Positions 59,522 through 64,000 of a stretch of 64,000 bases of DNA are shown in pieces. The DNA is from Meghimatium bilineatum (taxonomy: Eukaryota > Mollusca > Gastropoda > Stylommatophora > Philomycidae): NCBI GenBank assembly GCA_034231615.1, contig CM067306.1:44460094-44524093 (forward strand), written 5' to 3'. The notes below the pieces were generated by a model, which worked only from the letters and a program-made list of their open reading frames with translations, was not told the DNA's origin and ran no database searches. Numbering within the stretch: position 1 is the stretch's first letter; each line of letters begins with the position of its first letter. Both the position numbers and the translations under genes were made by a program.

Positions 59522-61106
59522 ACATGAATGAAAAAAGTGTATGTATAATCTTGGATAAAGAAGGAGCAAATGCAGTGAAAGGATATATGGCAATATCAGA
59601 TAGTGTTGTGTTAGTCGGACTAAATGATAAAAAACAGATATTAATATCATACAAGTCTATGCACCAACTGCAGACAGTACAGAAAAAGAAAGTGATATTT
59701 TTTTTTACAAAGAACTTAATATGCCGTTAGCACAATGTAAGAAGCACAAGAGAGAAACAACTATCGCATTATTAGATTTTAACGCCAAGGAAAGAGATGA
59801 AGATATGACCGGTGGATATGAACTTGGGGAGAGACTTGATAGAGGAGAGAGACTTACTGAGTAGACAAGGGAACAAACCAGGATCATTGAAAACACCTTC
59901 TTTCATCAACACCCTATTCGTCTTTGGACGTGGGGAAGTCCATGAAATAATTATCGCAATTAAATTTACTACGTACTAATATGCAAACAATATCTGTACA
60001 GTTTGCTGTCTGTGAAAACAAGGCCAATAGCAGAATGAAATAATGGACAAAGAGAAAATAATAGACAGATGGTCAAAGCATATACACGAATTGTATGATG
60101 CCAGCAACAGATCAGAAGTAAACACGCATGACTCATCTGAAAGACCATCAATATTAAAAACAGAAGTAGAGGACACAATACAACATATGACGAAAAATAA
60201 ATCGTCAGCGCCAAATAACATCACCGTTGAAGAAATAGATAACCAAACAAGAGCATTTCAGCTCATGAAACAAGGGGTTAACAAAGACAAGTTAAATAAG
60301 GTTGTGTACTGTTACCCGATCTGTTCAATATATACAGAGAAATAATAATGAGATCCATACAATATATGCTAGGAGTATCAGTTGGATGACATATTATAAA
60401 CAGCATACGATACGCTGATGATACAGTTTTGATAGCTGAAAATAAAACACATTTACAAGAAATGATTATTATCATTGCACAAGGAATTCAAGACAAAGGG
60501 CTTAGTCTGAATAGCAGAAAAACTGAAGTAATGGTAATCTCAAAGAATATATGTATTCCAGAATGCAACATCAAAGTAGATGAGATCAGTCTGAAGCAAG
60601 TCAATATATTCAAATGAATTGCCCAAGCAAAGACATTTCAAAAGATGAATACCATCCTATGTAATATATCTTTGTCAGTTGAGATGAGAGAGTTCTTAGA
60701 AGTTATATAGAACCAATTCCAATGTATGGAAGTGAATCTTGGACACTCAGCAGAACAGTGAAAGATTGTGTTGAGGCAATAAAGATGTGGTTTTTATAGA
60801 AGAATGTTGAGAGCACCATGGGCAGATAAATAGTGTAATGAGAATATCTTGAAAGAAGTTAATTCAAAGAGAGCTGCTTTCCCGCATCAGAAAGAGATAT
60901 TCCACATTTGTGGACGCATTATGAGAAGAGGAAAGATGGTACCCATTGTAACAACAGGCAGTTGAAGAGCAAGAGAGAAGATGCTCGACAACCTAGCATT
61001 GTGGCATCGGAGAACATCGACATAAAGAAATGATTGACACACACGAAATGAAATACTGGAAAGACATGATAACAGACGCCACGCGTCATGGACCATAAGA
61101 AGAAGA
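59522..61106 (+). pseudogene. RTE-like LINE with internal deletion
   Basis: Endonuclease remnants: ILDKEGANAVKGYMAISDS, LLDFNAKERDED and ENTFFHQHPIRLWTW. Then RT entry (60043-60345): DRWSKHIHELYDASN, KNKSSAPNNITVEEI. RT blocks between there and the active site are deleted. It resumes at SIRYADDTVLIAENKTHLQE (about 60405), then LSLNSRKTEVMVISKN, MYGSESWTLSRTVKD and RIMRRGKMVPIVTTG. The 3' end is ccataagaagaagaag, a GAA-type tail. Many stops. It is the only RTE-like copy here spanning endonuclease to tail. Confidence 0.85.
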
Positions 61107-62320
61107 AGTTACCTTTCTAAGCAGGCAAATCTTGGAACATAGTAATGCAGTTTTGCTAATAACTTGTAACTCACATGATAACATAAAGATTGAAGTGTCA
61201 CCCAAAATGCATTTATAAAGAAAAAAAATTATGCACGCTCACTGAGATACGGCACTGTCCATGATCACATAATTGCTAGGGATAAATGCTCCATTGTATG
61301 GTCACAACCCCAAACAGGAAGAAGGTCGCTTAAGTAACACAGGGTATACAAAAATAGGTCAAGATATACAAAAATAGGTAGATGTGTTAACAAAGTAAAA
61401 TAAAACAACCTAACAATTTGGTAACACATTTACCTATTTTTGTATATCTTGACATAATTTCTAGGCTCCAGCTCTTACTGTACTAGCTATATGGCTATTG
61501 TGCGACCGTCAAGTTATATGGGAGACCTGTCAACTAAAGCGTAAACATGAACTAGCTTCCGATTTGCGTGAAATCTATTGGTTGGAGTTGGCTATTTTTG
61601 GTATGCGACTCCAAGTATGTAAATAGCGACCAATTAAAATTTAAAAAATAATCAAAAACTTAACGATCGGGGTCCAAATTAATTCAGCCAAAACGTGCAT
61701 ATATTGCACATCTAGAGATAACATTGCATGCGATTCGAGTACATGCGAAGGAAACATAATGTCCTTTCATATAGGAATAGTGTACTAGATAGTGGATAAC
61801 AATTGGAAGAAAGTTGTGTAGGTAAGTCAGCAAACTGGTGATGGTTAGATTAAAGTCTCTGGTATATATTATTGTGAGTTATGAGTGCTGCTTATCATCA
61901 CTTTACAGCGGGAAAGTCCATATGTGCTCAGATACACGTCTAAATACATTAATGGGAGTGTATTAACTTATAGTTCCAGTTAGATGCTACTGTTCCAGTC
62001 TCTTTGTATATATGTTATGTTTCTCTATCCGGACTGGGCTGTTCCGATGTTTGCACCAATATCACGCAGTCAAGAGAGCGGCAATGATTCATACTATAAA
62101 AAATATTCCTAACATCCCTTAATGCATTAATTATGTCAAATCGATCTATGGATGTTGACATGGTAATATTGTACCAATAAGTACATCCGACACTTCTATA
62201 TATACTGATAATATACCAGAGTGTACAATAACTTTCACACATGCTGTAGATATGCCCAATTGATAAATTACATCCACACATGCTGTAGACAAGCTCGATA
62301 GTAATCTAGACAATGTTTTT
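61107..62320. other. No gene seen apart from a hairpin
   Basis: No coding signal; see the inverted repeat at 61358-61453. Confidence 0.45.
61358..61453. repeat. 34-bp inverted repeat (hairpin)
   Basis: Arms 61358-61391 and 61420-61453 pair over 34 bases with about two mismatches, around a 28-base AT-rich loop. The left arm begins gtcaagatatacaaaaatag. A partial third copy, gggtatacaaaaataggtc, lies just to the left at 61342-61360. Confidence 0.9.
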
Positions 62321-62322
62321 TT

Positions 62323-62508
62323 AGAGCAGTCACTTGGTGGCTGCGTGGATGGTTCTCATGTATCTGACTCTAATCTCTGTTGGTAGAGCAGCCACTTGGT
62401 GGCTGCGTGGGTGGTTCTCATGTAGCTGACTCTAATCTCTGTTGGTAGAGCAGCCATTGGGTGACTTCTTGGTCGGTTCTCATGTAGCTGACGCTTATCT
62501 CTACTAGG
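62323..62508. repeat. 62-bp tandem repeat, three units
   Basis: Units start agagcag at 62323, 62385 and 62447, the last more divergent. Each of the first two contains the palindrome cagccacttggtggctg. An unrecognised minus-strand open frame of 98 residues (62714-62418) overlaps the last unit; I do not support it as a gene. Confidence 0.9.
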
Positions 62509-62916
62509 TTAGTCTTAGGCTTGGCTTCTAGCAATCTATTAATAGTAGTAATAAGACCCGTAATCCGTAGTGGTGTTACATTTGGCACATCCGCGCAAAG
62601 AGCATCCAAACATTTCTGTTCTCCACCATACAGATGAGTATAGAAAAAATATGTTCTGACCATTCCTCGATATTGTAAAAGCAATATTTGTTTTACCACA
62701 TCTTCTCCTTCCACTGACTTATTCCTGTTTCTGGAGTGAGTTGTGTCACTTAACTTGTCCTAACCGAGCACAAGTTTACGGCGTTTTACTAGTTAGTTAT
62801 TGATAATATGCAAGTTTGTTTATTTGCTGTCGAACGTATCCATGTGTTTTAAGTTCTACATACCTGATGTGAAGAGAAATATATAGATAGAGAGATGTTG
62901 GGCACGCATGCGAGTA

Positions 62917-62919
<3 letters not shown>

Positions 62920-62955
<36 letters not shown>
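62920..62955. repeat. (GA)n microsatellite
   Basis: Eighteen uninterrupted GA units. Confidence 0.95.
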
Positions 62956-62959
<4 letters not shown>

Positions 62960-63349
62960 TAACTCTCAATGAATAGATGTTGCATACTATCGATGTCCTA
63001 GTGCATGAATTAACCGAGTTTTATTTTCCCTGCGGTACTGGTCTGGTATTGAGTTCCGACTCGCGGGATAGATCGATACAAATACCACGTCATTTACTCC
63101 GGTTAAATAACGGTCATCTTCCAATTCTCTGCCTGTCTTTCATAGAACGTCTTTTCCAACGGCTGTTATCTGAAGCTAGTATGTCCTTGTGTATTTTCAT
63201 TACAAAAACAACGTCTTACATGGACGTTCCCATCTAGTCAGACTCACTACACGTGATATCACACATTTATTGTATGTGCAAGTGACGACTGTATTTACAA
63301 GCGCCATTTGTATTTCAGTGGTTTTTAGAGTGCGTCATATGGCCTGTAC

Positions 63350-63480
63350 CATTAGTTAGTTTGTTCCTTTCGTGCTACATGTGGCAAGTAGGGCAGAGGT
63401 TTTGGTTCTCCATGCGTTGCGATCCACTGCCTGTACTTTAGTTCTTGTATGGACTTGCAACCTATTATTTGTTCTTCTAC
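63350..63480 (-). pseudogene. LINE 3' end fragment
   Basis: The minus-strand reading EEQIIGCKSIQELKYRQWIA ends with ALPYL-type residues and then gaacaaactaactaa. This is the same 3' end as 36500-36650. Extreme 5' truncation. Confidence 0.7.
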
Positions 63481-63520
63481 TCCATCAAAGAATCAAATAA
63501 ACCTCTGTTTCAGAATAGTG

Positions 63521-63607
63521 AAAAATTCTTGAGACTAACGGGAATTGAACCAGTCCGTTCAACGTTTAACGGAAATGATTCAATAGCCGTTAGTCTGAAG
63601 AATTTTT
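63521..63607 (-). other. 21-bp inverted repeat enclosing a tRNA-like fold
   Basis: Arms 63521-63541 and 63587-63607 pair with one mismatch. On the minus strand, 63595-63533 looks like a shortened tRNA: acceptor GACTAAC with GTTAGTC, an anticodon-like stem TCCGTT with AACGGA, and a B-box-like GGTTCAATTCC. At 63 nt it lacks a normal D arm and the T stem is imperfect. I read it as tRNA-derived or coincidental, not a working tRNA gene. Confidence 0.4.
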
Positions 63608-63799
63608 AATTTATTCTCTTGCTTCCTTCTTGAATTTACTTGTTTCAAAATAGTGAGTGATTTTACGATTGTGCTTATTAGGACACAGATCAACCGACCA
63701 TAGCAAATACGAAGAACACAACTACTTCAGTCTTGAACCGGAACCTGTACCACTGTAAGTGGCTATATTTCTTTACCTATATATACACACTGTCAATTA

Positions 63800-64000
63800 T
63801 TTATGTGGCGTGTCCTTTGCAGAACTTTGTTCTCACTGCCATTATGTAAGCATCTAGCTTCTATGCATGCTTTCCAGTGTTATATCCAGAAGAGGTCGTC
63901 AATAGTTCTGTGTGTATATTAGTCTTGGTCTGCCTCTTGTTTTCTTTCCTGGAACCCTTTCCTCCATGATTAATCTTTATAAAACGTTGTCTTTTCTTTA
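63800..64000 (-). pseudogene. Possible LINE C-terminal fragment at window edge
   Basis: Minus-strand readings include RKGFQERKQEADQD (a decayed GRP-type segment) and THRTIDDLFWI, HWKACIEARCLHNGSE. The style is that of RTE-like ends, but similarity is weak and the sequence leaves the window. Confidence 0.4.

Noticed and set aside
62418-62714. 98-residue minus-strand frame as a host exon
   Set aside because: Composition is plausible, but it overlaps a 62-bp tandem repeat, has no splice context that I could fix and no known relative.

Overview
This is eukaryotic repeat DNA, AT-rich, with no convincing host gene. Almost every recognisable protein is a transposon protein: endonuclease/reverse-transcriptase LINEs of several lineages, a Penelope-like element, a BED-finger hAT transposase and tRNA-derived SINEs. 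There are also several kilobases of satellite. This mix (many RTE-like LINEs, an RNase H LINE, Penelope, hAT, microsatellite-type 3' tails) fits an invertebrate, most likely a lophotrochozoan such as a mollusc. The species call is inference only.

Layout. 1-10840: a degenerate hAT transposon (381-3040), LINE 3' fragments, two SINE-like sequences, two minisatellites and an RNase H LINE relic. 10841-33368: a large inverted duplication. Its two arms are about 4.77 kb each once later insertions are removed (left 10841-22199, right 28380-33368), around a central spacer. The left arm was later hit by a Penelope element, a full-length RNase H LINE and an RTE-like fragment. The right arm was hit by a SINE. 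The spacer holds a second full-length copy of the RNase H LINE. Each arm serves as the empty-site control for the other, so insertion boundaries and target-site duplications can be read to the base.

33650-45610: LINE 3' ends interleaved with a CCTAACTTG-type satellite. Within this, a 3,672-bp block carrying two LINE pieces is present twice in tandem and is nearly identical. 45841-56123: a 5.15-kb tandem duplication. It consists of a 27/30/34-bp minisatellite arranged in about 298-bp higher-order repeats, plus a broken RNase H LINE C-terminus. 56124-64000: LINE relics, a perfect-looking hairpin, a 62-bp tandem repeat and a tRNA-like inverted repeat.

The most interesting object is the RNase H LINE (13593-17693 minus and 22262-26326 plus). 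Both copies begin, exactly at the insertion boundary in the first, with a 75-nt sequence that folds as an HDV-like self-cleaving ribozyme. The two copies show compensatory changes in the P3 helix. The element has a single long frame (endonuclease, reverse transcriptase, RNase H, Cys-rich C-terminus) and no visible ORF1. This resembles the Ingi/L1Tc type of LINE, whose 5' end is known to carry such a ribozyme.
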